This document shows, piece after piece, positions 36,190 to 47,070 of a DNA stretch of 64,000 nt; within the stretch, counting starts at the first letter, position 1, and the number at the start of each line of letters is the position of its first letter. The notes below the pieces were generated by a model. The model saw only the letters and a list, made by a program, of their open reading frames with translations, searched no databases and was not told the origin of the DNA. The position numbers and the translations under genes were made by a program. The stretch comes from Hymenopellis radicata (lineage: Eukaryota; Basidiomycota; Agaricomycetes; Agaricales; Physalacriaceae), in assembly GCA_015501595.1 (NCBI GenBank), contig JADNRX010000255.1, forward strand, positions 1 through 64,000, given 5' to 3'.

Positions 36190-36798
36190 ATGGGCCGTAA
36201 GCAAGGCCACAGTAAGGCCGAGTACGTACGGCTGTGGTCTGGAGTGATTACAGCGAAGGAGATGCTGGAGTCAGCACAGCCACGTCCGAATCAGGAAGGC
36301 ACCCCTCTCTCATCTTTACCATCGCCACGTCTCTTGGAAGAAGACGCGCCCAGTGACGAAGCTGGGAAGACACGCTCCAGTGAAGAAGCCGCGAAGACGC
36401 AGGAGCATGACGCCCGCCAGAGGAGAACCCGCGAAGACGCAAGCCAGAGGAGAACCCCCCGCCAGAGGAGAACCCTCGCCAGAGGAGAACCCGCGAAGAC
36501 GCAAGCCAGAGGAGAACCCCCGCCAGAGGAGAACCCCCGCCAGAGGAGAACCCGCGAAGACGCAAGCCAGAGGAGAACCCTCCGCCAGAGGAGAACCCCC
36601 CGCCAGAGGAGAACCCCCGCCAGAGGAGAACCCGCGAAGACGCACGCCAGAGGAGAACCCGCGAACACGGAGGAGCACCACCTGAAGATGCACGTCAGAA
36701 GAGCACCCGCGAAGACGCATACGAGAGGAGCATCCCGGAAGACGCACCCAGGAGGAGAATCACATCGACTACGACCACCGCGCGCGGCGACTCTATAG
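36190..36798 (+). other. Repeat-driven open frame (probably not a protein gene)
   Basis: A 202-codon frame begins MGRKQGHSKAEYVRLWSG and is soon overtaken by the minisatellite, giving Arg/Glu/Pro-rich repeats. The same stretch is open in the other plus frames and on the minus strand, which is the behaviour of a short-period repeat without stops. The first about 65 codons are non-repetitive and could be a remnant exon. Confidence 0.4.
36415..36660. repeat. Nested minisatellite, 12 copies of a 14-base core
   Basis: The core 'ccagaggagaaccc' occurs 12 times. It is followed either by a C-rich spacer ('cccg', 'ctcg') or by the 13-base linker 'gcgaagacgcaag'. The linker follows copies 1, 4, 7 and 11, giving higher-order groups of three to four cores. 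The array ends about 230 bases before the left edge of duplication copy 2. Confidence 0.93.
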
Positions 36799-36917
36799 CA
36801 CGCCAAGCTTGCGATATGAAGCGAAGTGCTCCTTCCACGTATACTAGAAGCCATGTCTGACGAGCACGCTCCCCTACCCGCCCTTGCACAGCCATTCCTT
36901 CCCCCCTTGCCAGCGAG

Positions 36918-38658
36918 ATGTCTGTTCCTCCCGATCCCCTTATCGATGAGAAGCGCTCGGCCGTAGAAGGAAATGAACGCCAGGATGACGCTCTTGCAGA
37001 TGTGGTGGCGCCCGACGATTTTCCGGACGGCGGTCTCCGTGCTTGGCTAGTGATTCTTGGGGTGCGTTCTCCCGCGTCTCTGTCTTTAATCGTCTGTTTA
37101 TGATGTTCTGGTTCAAGGCTATGTGTAACACATTTACAACGTAAGGACCATTTTGGATTTCGGATGTCCGATCCCAGGTTGTGGTCATCCTCTCTCGAAC
37201 GGTTCACGAGCTTATTTTCTCTTCCATTTTGTTGCAGGCTGGGTTATGTCAATTCTTGGGGTGTAAGCGTCTCTTCTGCCGTCGCGTCCGAGCTTACTCA
37301 TGAAGTACACAGGTCTTCCAATCTTACTATCAAACTGGCCTCCTCAAGGACACACCACCGTCCAACATGTATGTTCCTTTGCTGCACTCAAACCTACTTC
37401 AACTGATCCTGCCCCAGTGCTTGGATAGGATCGATACAATACTGTCTCGTCTTCTTCCCCGCATTCGTAGCCGGCCGACTCTTCGACTTGGGATATTGGC
37501 CGCCCGTGTTCCTTGGCTGCAGCGCTCTCCTCGTAACCGCAACTTTCCTCATCGGGCAGTGCCATGAATACTGGCAGTTCCTCCTGTGTCAAGGGTTCGC
37601 CGTTGGCGTACGTGCCTTCATAGGTCTCGTTGCTGTCGCTTATCTTTGCATTATTAACAGATAGCGTGTGGCGGAATCATGAGTCCAACAACTGCGGTTC
37701 TTGCGCATTGGTTCAAACGGAGACGGGGCCTCGCCATGGGTCTTATGGCCGTGGGGTCGTCGATTGGTGGAACAATCATCCCCATCGCTGCGAGGAACTT
37801 GATACCTAAAGTCGGGTACGTCCTGCGCACCGTAGGGAGTAGCCGTGTATTCATGGTCTAGTACAGGTTTCCGTGGACCATGAGGATCATCGGCTTCATC
37901 TTGCTCGTCGGCATCCAACATGCTTGTTAAACGCCGCCTGCCACCGGTTAAGACAGCTGGCGGTTTCTTCAACATTCGCGCCTTCCGCTCGGCTCCCTTT
38001 TCGTTCTACTGCGCCTCAACATTTGTCCTGTTCTTCGGAATGTACACGGTCCTCACGTACATCGACGTATCTGCCGTCTCCCATGGCATAGACCAAAACT
38101 TCTCGTTCTATCTCGTCTCGATAGTCAACGCGTCCTCAGCTGTGGGTCGGTATTGTGCGGGCGGGTTGGCGGATAGGATGGGCGCGATGAATGTGATGAT
38201 CCCTTTCACGACTGCGAGTGCTGTCGTCACTTTCGCGTGGCCATTTGCTGTCACCAAAGGCGGTCTCGTTGCCATTGCCGTTGTCTATGGGTGCGTTCTC
38301 TACTACTTACTTCTACACTTACATTTGTCTAATTGCTTTCAGATTCGTATCCGGATCGTTCATAGCCCTGTTCTCTAATCCCGTTATGGAGTTTGGAGAT
38401 ACATCCGATGTTGGGAGAAGGGTCGGGATGACCAGGAGTATTATGTCGCTCGGTGCTCTGGTTGGACCGCCGATATCTGGCGCTATCAATTCGAAGACGG
38501 GTGGATTTGAGGCGGTAGGGTATTATGCTGGTATGTCAAACTCGTTGAGCGTAGTGTCGGTGTTGATCTTCTGAGCAGGAAGCGCAATTCTCGTTGGTGT
38601 GGGCTTGATGCTCGCTAGTCGATATTTTGCTTTGAAGGGACTTTATGGGAAGATGTAA
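36918..38658 (+). pseudogene. MCT-type MFS transporter, copy 2 (frameshifted)
   Basis: Same exon plan as copy 1, including exons of about 23 and 25 bases (AMCNTFTT; LGYVNSWG). Here the acceptor before SPTTAVLAHWF works best at the 'atag' four bases downstream of 'acag', giving ACGGIMSPTTA, the more family-like reading. In the exon starting at 37867 the frame runs FPWTMRIIGFILLVGIQHAC and hits TAA at 37928-37930, while the correct continuation (MLVKRRLPPVKTAGGFFN) is in another frame from 37920. The 3' end is better kept than in copy 1: SAILVGVGLMLASRYFALKGLYGKM ending at 38658. Intron 2 carries about 16 additional bases relative to copy 1. Confidence 0.75.
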
Positions 38659-38767
38659 GGGTGTGGGAGGCACTTGTACCTTTATATCAAGGCAATCAGT
38701 CAGTTGGGATTAGAGCGGCCCATGCTACCGATTTGAAGTTGATGCTGTGCTTTAAACGCGACTCACG

Positions 38768-39322
38768 CAGTCTTCGGACTCTCAACGTGGTGCTCACTTG
38801 TTAGCAAATAAATCAAGTTTATTTAGGAAGAGAGGAAGGGGATGTAGCAGTGATATTATGGGTAAGGGCCGCAGGCCCTTGGGCCCCGACGCGATTGTCC
38901 TAGGAAAACGCAGACAGCTGCGATGGGCGGGTGGGCCACATCGCACGCACCCACTTGGACATCTCGCCGGAGCAATGTTGCAGCATATAATGGATGTTGT
39001 GTAGGTAAGCTATGTGCCACAGATGCGATGACTGGGAGTGGAGGGTGGGAGAGAAAGTACGTAGCAGAGAAAAATATATAATGGTGTTAGTAGCACTAGA
39101 AGACACTTACCTGATGCCAAATAAGAGGAAGCGGGTGGGTGGGGAAAGAAAGCAGAGTCCGCTGAGCGAGGCGGAGGTGCTCGCGGACGATATCGACCAC
39201 CACGACAAATGGGTCGCGGTGGTCGAAAGCAAAAGGATGTGATCGCACCACGTGTCGGTCCAAAGACCTCGTTCTGCCGAATGCCGTACCTTACACCCTA
39301 CAAAACAACAAGTTGTCGAGAG
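38768..39322. other. Segment unique to duplication copy 2
   Basis: It replaces about 90 bases found in copy 1 (27300-27390). It contains a small coding-like frame (MPNKRKRVGGERKQSPLSEAE, about 39111-39242) that is Lys/Arg- and Asp-rich, perhaps a fragment of a mobile-element ORF. No clean target duplication is seen, so it may be a gene-conversion or fill-in product rather than a simple insertion. Confidence 0.5.
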
Positions 39323-39453
39323 TACGAATTTATGGCACCATCTACAGACTATCCTATTCCCAACCACGCCTGCCCCTGATTGATGGTGCATAGCGACATT
39401 CAATAGCACAATTATAGAGCAAACACGTCCTTCTGGGCGAGGCGCCTACACTT

Positions 39454-40400
39454 TAGTCTGTTGGTTACACCCCCCGCTGTACAGCGCTACTCGCTATTAT
39501 GTAATCGGCCCTTTTAAGAATGCCCCCTGTCCGCCGCGCGCACGCTGTCGTGCACTTCACGAGTGGTTATTCCTGTTCGACAGGACACGGAGAGTACACA
39601 ATTAATATCGGTCTATTTGACTTGTACTACGTGCACACAAGTAAACCAGTGCCTATGGGTACATACTGTCAACAACCCTAATCGGATTCGTATTATACAT
39701 TAGCGTCTGCGTCGGATGCAGAACGCAGCGAGGATGGCCAGTCAGAGAACAGCAGCGGCTGCCCTGACGGTGATGCCAATAATGGCACCAGTTGAAAGGC
39801 GGTCGTGCTTTTGGGAGTGGTGCGTTTGGTGAGCCCATCCTGCCAGTGCTGAGAGAACGACAGGTCCGCCACCTAGGGCGTGGACTGTAACAGGAGCAGG
39901 AGCAGTATCGGGAAGTAGTTTGTAAACTGCGGGTTCCTCATGCAATTGGCGGGAGTGCTGGCATTTTTGACCTGGAATGAATGTTGCGGTGAAAAGGCGG
40001 ACACGCGGCGTGAGCGACACAATATAGTAAATATGCACCTTGAATGTATCCCTCTCCTCCTCCTCCTCCTCCTCCTCCTGCTCCTCCTCCTCGACATCAT
40101 CATTTCATCGTTGTCGTTGTACGTCGCTGCGTCGCCGTTGTCCTCATAGCCATAGCCGAATCAAAGTCGAGCGCCGGCGTTGTCGTCGCCGACTCGAAGT
40201 CGAGCAACGGGTCGTTGTCATAATGCTGGCAGTGGGAGAGAAGAAAGACGCAAGCTCACCAATTCGGCTGACCGGAGCGGAATATCCGATTACATAATAA
40301 GTAGTAGCGCTGTACAAGCCCCGATCTAACGAACAGACTACATACACATTGACACCTCCCCCCCGTCATCGTGTATGTAGCGTCTGGCTTCGAGAGACTA
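39454..40400. mobile_element. Non-autonomous TIR element (MULE-like MITE) with 10-base TSD
   Basis: 947 bases inserted between duplicated 'gcctacactt' (39444-39453 and 40401-40410). Copy 1 of the segmental duplication retains the single uninterrupted 'gcctacacttggtgatt' at about 27487, a true empty site. The left end (39454-39508) reads tagtctgttggttac...gtaatcgg; an inverted, slightly diverged copy lies at 40286-40340, and the extreme right end repeats only the first six bases (agacta). The interior has a (ctc)n microsatellite and no transposase. A 9-11-base TSD suggests a Mutator-like origin. Confidence 0.88.
40051..40092. repeat. (CTC)n microsatellite inside the MITE
   Basis: About thirteen 'ctc' triplets with one 'ctg' interruption. 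Confidence 0.95.
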
Positions 40401-40667
40401 GCCTACACTTGGTGATTATGATCTAGACGCCCAACCATCGTTCAGCCCCCGACAACGACAATGCTGTCTCGCCCTGCTTTCTCCCAGAACGCCAAGTATC
40501 AGTGCTGGAAGCGGTGTCACGGTCTCCAAACGTGAATTAGAGACCATACCGGTACCATACCATGGCCAATGTTTGCTGGCTGGCGATCGTCTTGAGCGAG
40601 AATCCCGGTACCTCGTTCCCAGCGTCTCATTGTCGTTTCACCCGATGATACCGGCCGGCTTCAGATG

Positions 40668-40675
40668 TTTATAAG
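40668..40675 (+). promoter_or_regulatory. TATA-like box of the full-length membrane-protein gene
   Basis: 'tttataag' about 130 bases before the ATG at 40806, preserved in the paralogous copy. The MITE inserted about 270 bases upstream of it. Confidence 0.4.
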
Positions 40676-40805
40676 GTGGTGAGTGTTGGGATGGTGACCC
40701 TCGTCCCCTCTTATTCATCTTCTTCTTCAAGCTAGAACTGGCGCGTGTGTGGAGCATCCGCCAGCGCACTTTCTTTAATCTTCAGACTTTTTATATTCGA
40801 CGACG

Positions 40806-42076
40806 ATGGTTGCCTTTGGACTCTCTCCCTCCGAGGTGGACGAGGTGTTAGTTTACTTTGACTGCTTCGCGCTTAGCGAGAGGGATCCCGATATGCAGGG
40901 GTTCTTAGTTCGGATTTCCGGTATGTCATGCTTTCCGTCTATTGCATACTTACCGATGATCGTTAAAGCCCTCATCGTCAACATATGCCTAGCCATACTC
41001 ATAAAATGGTCAGACGAAGACCTCGAATCCTCCGTAGGCGTCGTATTCGTGCAAGTCTACGCTATCCTCCTCGCGACATTCATATCCATGAACAACAAGT
41101 CCCTCTCCATCTCCGACTCGCACTTTGCACTTGTACTCACCATCTCGCCGCTCGCGGTGTACTTTGTCTTCGCGAGCTTCCGGTTTGTGTTCATGCGTCG
41201 CACGCCCGGCTTGTTGTATCTGCGCCTCGCCAGGGAGTACCGCGCGATTATCGCGACGAGTACGTTTATCATGTTGGCGCTGTGGATTGTGCTGCAGATG
41301 CTGGTGTACTTTGCGAGGGATCATGTGTTCAATATGCATGACCATACGTTCCGGTGTAGTCGGCCGACGTTCAAGGCGTGGTTGTTTTATAGGTCTGTGG
41401 AGGGGATTGTTTACCTGAATTGGTCCTATATCCTCGTGCCAGTGGTCCCGGCGTTGTTCTTGGTATATGTACTGCGGCATGTAGCGGACATCTGGAGGGA
41501 GTTCAAGCGTCGCAAGGAACGTGTCGTGACATGGCGTTTCGCGCGCTGGATTCAGGTGCCTTGGAGCTGCTGCCAGTGCATGTTGGCCTCCATCTGGTGC
41601 GTTTGAGCCTATCTTATTCTACATTTCGCTGAAACTCATTTACCAGGCTTGTTGTCACGCATTCCCATCCATGGTTCTTCTTCCTCGTCGTGTTCACGGT
41701 CTACCTTTCATGGGCAGGCGCTATCGGGATGCCATACCTCTCCATGACGCTGTTCTACCGTTACATTTCCGATACGATCCACTTCATTATGGACCGAGAC
41801 CCCTTGCCCTTCGCCGAGGACCCGGAAGACGCTTCCATTAGCGATATCTTTAGCTTTGGACAACTACTCGCTGGGGCTGCAGCGCTTCAGCCTCTGTATC
41901 AAGTCTTCAGATTGGCGTGGTTACGAAGGGCTGAACTTTGGGATAACGTTAAGCGGCTGCCGAGGTGGATGTGGAGTGGATTGGTGTACTTCTTTGTGGG
42001 AGGGAGAATCCATGGGAGCCGATTCGGCGGCAAAGGATGGCGAAGGAGAACGGGCAGGCTGGAGAGGAGATCATGA
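40806..42076 (+). CDS. Multi-pass membrane protein of unknown function (full-length copy)
   Basis: Begins MVAFGLSPSEVDEVL. A possible 48-base intron (GTATGT...TAAAG at 40921) is in frame and stop-free, so it could be spliced or retained. Membrane segments: ALIVNICLAILIKW, VQVYAILLATFIS, LVLTISPLAVYFVF, TFIMLALWIVLQMLVYF, YILVPVVPALFLVYVL, VTHSHPWFFFLVVFTVYLSWAG and a less hydrophobic GLVYFFVGG. An intron at about 41601 joins SIW to LVVTHSHPWFF in phase. The published-like end is at 42076, but an alternative exon reading KENGQAGEEIMMYTPVHTRDDS to 42234 also looks coding and could be the true C-terminus if a small intron lies near 41990-42040. No known family recognised. Confidence 0.75.
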
Positions 42077-42426
42077 TGTATACTCCTGTTCATACTCGTG
42101 ACGACAGTCGGGACGCTAAGAGATGGCATGAGCGAAAGCTGTCAGCGTCTGCAGATGGCACTCGGGTGTTCAAACTACAGTCTACGATTCATTTGTCGGA
42201 AGCCGACCGCGCATGGCGGCCCAACGTGTCTTGACTTTCCTTATATTGTTATGTCGTTCTGGTAGAGATGTATTGAGTATTCACTGCTTTAATTTATGCA
42301 ATGTACCACTGTCCTGTATTCCTAGCTGCTGTCCGTGTTACAAATCCACTGATGTGTAATCCTGAGGGCAAAACCGGAAGAGGAGGAAAAAACCGGAAAT
42401 TGTCTGATGACCTTGCTTGACTCGAA

Positions 42427-44019
42427 CTATGACAACGACAACAGTAGCGCCATCCATACAGACCCCAGACGACGTCGAGCTCAATGACCTTTCGATTACG
42501 ACTCTCTCGGAACGCGATCATGCTCAGCCCTTGGAGAAACCGACGCGTCGATATCAGATAATCCTTGTGCTGTCCGGCTTTCTCATGATCTTCCACACCA
42601 TCGGGATTAACTTTGTGTTCGGTATCTTCCAGGTAAGCTACTTGGTCTTTACTTCTCCAAAGCCTTACGGATGACCTTTGCATCTTCAAGGAGTTCTATA
42701 CCTCTCCGCAGAGCAACATCAAGGGTGCTGCCTCGCAATACGCGCTTGTATCTCTGGTCGGCACGCTTGGCAGTGGTTTGACGTGGAGCGGAGGTATTTT
42801 TGTCAATCCTATTCTGGCGCGAACACAACGCATAAAGACAATCACTCTCCTCGGGGCTTTTCTGATGAGCCTCGGATTGTTCCTAGCAAGCTACAGCACA
42901 CGGGTTTGCTCTTCCTCCGTGTTTCCTCTGTCGCATGCTTACCTGATCGTCTGATAGCTCTGGCACCTGTACATGACCCAATCTCTGATTTACGGTGTCG
43001 GGTCATCTATGTATTATTTCCCCCTCATGACCATTACACCTGTCTATTTCGACAGGCACCGCGGCTTTGCCATGGGGGTCGTTCTTGCTGGTGCGGGAGT
43101 CGGGGGTTTAGTTCTCGCGCCAGTGACACAGGCCATGTTGGACAAATTTGGTATTGGCTGGACGCTTCGTGCGCTGGGGATTTGGAATCTTGCTGTGGCC
43201 GTACCAATCTCTTTCGTCGTTAAGCCGAGGGCCGACTTCGGGCTGAATGCCACTGGAGAACGGGCGAGAACGCGGTTGAACATGTCCTTGGTGCGACGAG
43301 GAACATTCCTGTATCAGGCAAGCGGTTTCGCCAGCTGTTCTACTTGGATCTCATGACAAGGCACAGTCTGTCGGAGCGTTTCTCCAGGCCGCGGGGAACA
43401 TTGTACCAACATATTATTTGACGTTGTACAGCGTATCTGTCCTCGCGTACCCCAGATCGACGGGCAGTAATCTTCTGGCTGTTAACTCTGCTGTTAATAG
43501 CATATCTCGTGTCATCATGGGCGTTTTGGCAGATCATGTTGGCAGACAAAACACGTTGATTACCGGTGTAAGTTCTTCCGCAACCTCGTGAACGCATCAG
43601 CACTGATATCGCCCATGTCAAGGTCCTCCTCTCTGGTATATCGGTGTTCAGTCTCTGGTACTCAGCCGCTCGAGAACGGTTCATCGCGTTTGTCGTCATA
43701 TACGGAATATATGCCGGTGGATACAATGCTCTGCTTCCGACAACAATCACAGAGATATATGGCGTCGAGAACTACGCCAGTGTCAATGGATTCATCTACT
43801 TTATTAGGGTTTGGGCTCAATGTTTGGTGCTCCAATTGCGGCGTGATTCTAGGAACATATAATCGGTCGGGAAATGGAGGCGCCGCCGCGGCGTTACAGG
43901 GGAAGTTTAACGATGTTGTTGTTTACGACGGTGTTTTGTTATTAGCGGCCGGTCTATGCGTATCGTATGTCCGCTTTCTAGATGCTCGGGATAAAGGAAA
44001 GTGGTCTTGGAGGGCGTAG
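42427..44019 (+). pseudogene. MCT-type MFS transporter, third paralogue (two frameshifts near the end)
   Basis: Clear 12-helix MFS order: RRYQIILVLSGFLMIFHTIGINFVFGIFQ, EFYTSPQSNIKGAASQ, LVSLVGTLGSGLTWSGG, YGVGSSMYYFPLMTITPVYF, the inter-domain loop DRHRGFAMGVVLAGAG, then SVGAFLQAAGNIVPTYYL, the charged motif VLADHVGRQNTLITG, FIAFVVIYGIYAGGYNALLP and the tail VSYVRFLDARDKGKWSWRA. The intron at 43318-43366 is GC-AG. After FIYFIR the expected GLGSMFGAPIAGVILG is split over three frames, implying single missing bases in the G runs at about 43807 and 43840. All else is intact, so either a very recent pseudogene or two sequence errors. Confidence 0.82.
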
Positions 44020-44917
44020 AAGTACCGTATCTTGTTTCATAATGTAGATTATGTTTCTCCAGAATATTCTAGCGAGAATACTTATCCTGAATGGCATACG
44101 AGGCCAGCAGTTACCTGCACAGCACAATCGCGCTGTGTGGCCGGAGCTCTGCTAATGGAGGGAAAAGGTGAGAGGAGCACTGTAGTACGGCATGTAACGA
44201 AGGGAAGTGGAGTACACACCTCCGCCACACTGCTAATGACTAAGTCCTCAACATGCCCTACAAGGTAACAACCGAATCGGTCGAACCAAGCAGATCCTCC
44301 CACGTGACCGTTATGAGCACGCGATCTGTTACTTTTTTTCCCGGGTGCCAAATTTAGCCATGCTGTCCTCTTCCTTTCATCCACGCGCCTATATCACATT
44401 TGGAAGTCCAATGTATGCCCTAGAAGTCCTCAATTCGATCTCTTCACTGCATAGGACAGTCTTAAACCTAGCTACGCAACGACTCGAGACGGGATCGGGC
44501 TTTCGACGGCATTTTAGGCAACTGGACTCTCAAAAGTCTTGTACTGCCGAAAGCATCAAGGACCGGACGTTTTTGGCTCCGTGGCTTCCATCATGCATGC
44601 GTTGCGTCGTTGACGTGGTCATATCACGTTCCGTTCGTCTGCATTCTCTGCAAAGTTATCTCCTCAGGTCTTATGTTGGTTCTAATCTCGCACGATGGCT
44701 ATCAGACGCTTCATGGGGATTTGTGCGAATTAATTCTGCTTCTCCATTTCGGCGCTGACATACTTTTGATGCCAGTCATCGTGACAGCGCGAAGTACCGG
44801 TTCTCGATGCTTCCCCATGTCGAAGCGTCAGGTGGGTTGAATTTCCTAACGTAACACTGAGCCTTGTAAGCCATTTAAAACACACCAGTCCATGATCAGA
44901 ACTGCGTTAGCTCCAAC
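44020..44917. other. Intergenic, no gene seen
   Basis: Frames on both strands are short or featureless. The segment would contain the promoter of the monooxygenase gene at 44918. Confidence 0.45.
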
Positions 44918-45501
44918 ATGACCCACGACAAGACCACAGATCCGCATCGAATCGTTATTATAGGCGCTGGGTACATTTCTCTTCGTCCCTAGTATTCCTA
45001 AATTTCATATCACTCCCAGAATTGGAGGCGTCTCCATGGGTGTCGCGTTGAGACGACAAATTCCTGGGTTCAATAACTTTACGGTACGCCCTGAAGCAAT
45101 TCCCTCTTTGAAATGTCTTCATTTATTGCAGATCTACGAGAAGGCTGGCGACGTTGGGGAACGTGGAGGGTGGGTCCTATCCATGCGTGACCGCCTGATC
45201 TCATTCAGCCTTTAGGATAACATGTATCCTGTAAATCGCCCTCAATTTCAGAATTGAACGCCCGGTTTTGATGCATACGCGCAGGGCTGCTCCTCGGACG
45301 TCGGCATGCACTTCTACTCCCTCTCAACTGACCCCAAACCGGACTGGGACTACACCCATGGATATCAACCCCAGATTCAGGCGTACTGGAAGAACCTTGC
45401 ACATAAATATCGTCTCGACTCTCACATCTCGTTTTATACTTTAGTCGTGTCGACTGAATGGGATCCCGAAGCCGAGATTTGGCACATTCTAACTCAGGAT
45501 C

Positions 45502-45686
45502 TGTTGGGAGCTGGTATCGGAGGAACCAACCAAATGGCTCACATGAGTGAGGACTGCGCGTAGCGCGGGACTCGAGCGACGAGAACAACGACGATGATGG
45601 GATAAAGGAAGGAATAGATGGTACATGTGGTAGTCTACGTGGGGTATGTACTCCCGGGTACGCGGGCCGACACAAATATCGCAACA
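45502..45686. repeat. Left terminal direct repeat (LTR)
   Basis: Identical over its whole length to 46886-47070. Confidence 0.95.
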
Positions 45687-46885
45687 CTCCCACCTTGTGA
45701 GGACCGCGAAAAAAAGGATAGAAGGAATGCAAGGGTCAACACGTCCACCAAGAACAAAATGGAGCAAAAGCTCCCACCAAACAGAGCAGGACTCCCACCG
45801 AATCGAGTGAGTATCCAACTGAGCAAAGAAAGATACCGAACAGAGAGCGTCAGCCAACGGCTCACCCGCAAACTGATGCAGCAAACAAAATGGAGCAAAG
45901 GCTCCCACCGAATGTCCTCAACCAAACAAGCCAAGAGGACCACAAAACAACAACACCATGAACAACGAGAGATGTGACCACATCACCACCTCTGTGTGCC
46001 TAAGACAGGCGGGTATGAGAAAATCCAATGACCCTCACCAAAGACTGGACCTTGTCCACATCTCAAGGCGGGTCGACGCACGCTGATGAGCAGTGCATGA
46101 GCAATGATTTCCCTGACATACTAGTCCATATCACATGGCACCAGATATCGGGATGAAAGGGGAATGGGGAGCGGCGCATAAGCGAGATCCACACAACGAT
46201 AGCGGAGTATGGGATGAAGGGGAGTACCAGATGCACTGGTCGCCAGCAGACGAAGGGATGTGTGTGACAGGGAAGGCGATGATAGCCAACCTAATAAATC
46301 ACCCGAAGACACCGGCATGAAATATGAGGAGATGGCGAGGAGCGGGGAAGTCGGTAGTGGCCGACCGAATGATCGTCTGAACGCTCCAGCACGAAATCGG
46401 GAGAATGGCGATACGGACAGGAAAGTCGGAGGATGAGGGAGTCACAACAGACAAGGTTGTCTCCGTTGTAGAACACGGTAGTGACACGTGTGCAGGCGGT
46501 GCGAGGAGGCGCGTTGGAGGCGCGGCACGACAGCGAGGTGGATGACGGCAATGCCGACCCAAGATATCGTCGGTAAACACCAGCATGAGATCAGGAGCAA
46601 TGGCGTGATGGAAGGGAGGGATGGCGCACAAGGAACAAAGCTCCCACCGGCTCGAGCACGAGAATGGGGAGTGCGAAGAGGCAAGAAAAAGGCTGCCAAA
46701 AAAGGATTTGGATATACGCGGAGATTGTCGGGAACAGCTGTTATGGAGAAGAGGGATTGAGATACAGATGGATAGCAGATGAACGGCGCTCGACGGCACA
46801 ACACGACGCGAGGGGTAAAACGAGTGGAGAAATGGGGTAGGTGCTAGCAGCAAAGAGACGGGCACGGTGGCCGGGGCCCATAACC

Positions 46886-47070
46886 TGTTGGGAGCTGGTA
46901 TCGGAGGAACCAACCAAATGGCTCACATGAGTGAGGACTGCGCGTAGCGCGGGACTCGAGCGACGAGAACAACGACGATGATGGGATAAAGGAAGGAATA
47001 GATGGTACATGTGGTAGTCTACGTGGGGTATGTACTCCCGGGTACGCGGGCCGACACAAATATCGCAACA
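46886..47070. repeat. Right terminal direct repeat (LTR)
   Basis: Identical to 45502-45686; followed directly by the second ggatc. Confidence 0.95.

Larger units (their letters stand above)
36890..41220. repeat. Segmental duplication, copy 2 (with two extra insertions)
   Basis: Direct-orientation partner of 25430-28304. It holds a replaced segment at about 38768-39322 and the MITE at 39454-40400, neither present in copy 1. The membrane gene continues intact beyond 41220. Confidence 0.92.
45502..47070. mobile_element. Short LTR-bounded non-autonomous element (TRIM-like)
   Basis: 1569 bases bounded by two identical 185-base direct repeats (45502-45686 and 46886-47070), each starting TGTTGGGAGC and ending ATCGCAACA. 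It is flanked by the 5-base target duplication ggatc (45497-45501, 47071-47075). The interior (1.2 kb) has no gag, protease, RT or integrase, but contains repeated 'gctcccacc' words. A tRNA primer-binding site beginning TGG and a polypurine tract are not obvious. Identical repeats indicate recent insertion. Confidence 0.92.

Noticed and set aside
36415..36660. CRISPR-like array
   Set aside because: Units are 14-base cores with short non-unique spacers, no cas genes, and a eukaryotic setting; it is a minisatellite.
36190..36798. A 202-residue Arg/Glu-rich protein
   Set aside because: Most of it is translation of a stop-free short-period minisatellite; equivalent long frames exist in other frames and on the minus strand.
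45502..47070. A large intron in the monooxygenase gene
   Set aside because: The ends are TG...CA with direct 185-base repeats and a 5-base duplication, i.e. an LTR-type insertion, not a GT-AG intron.
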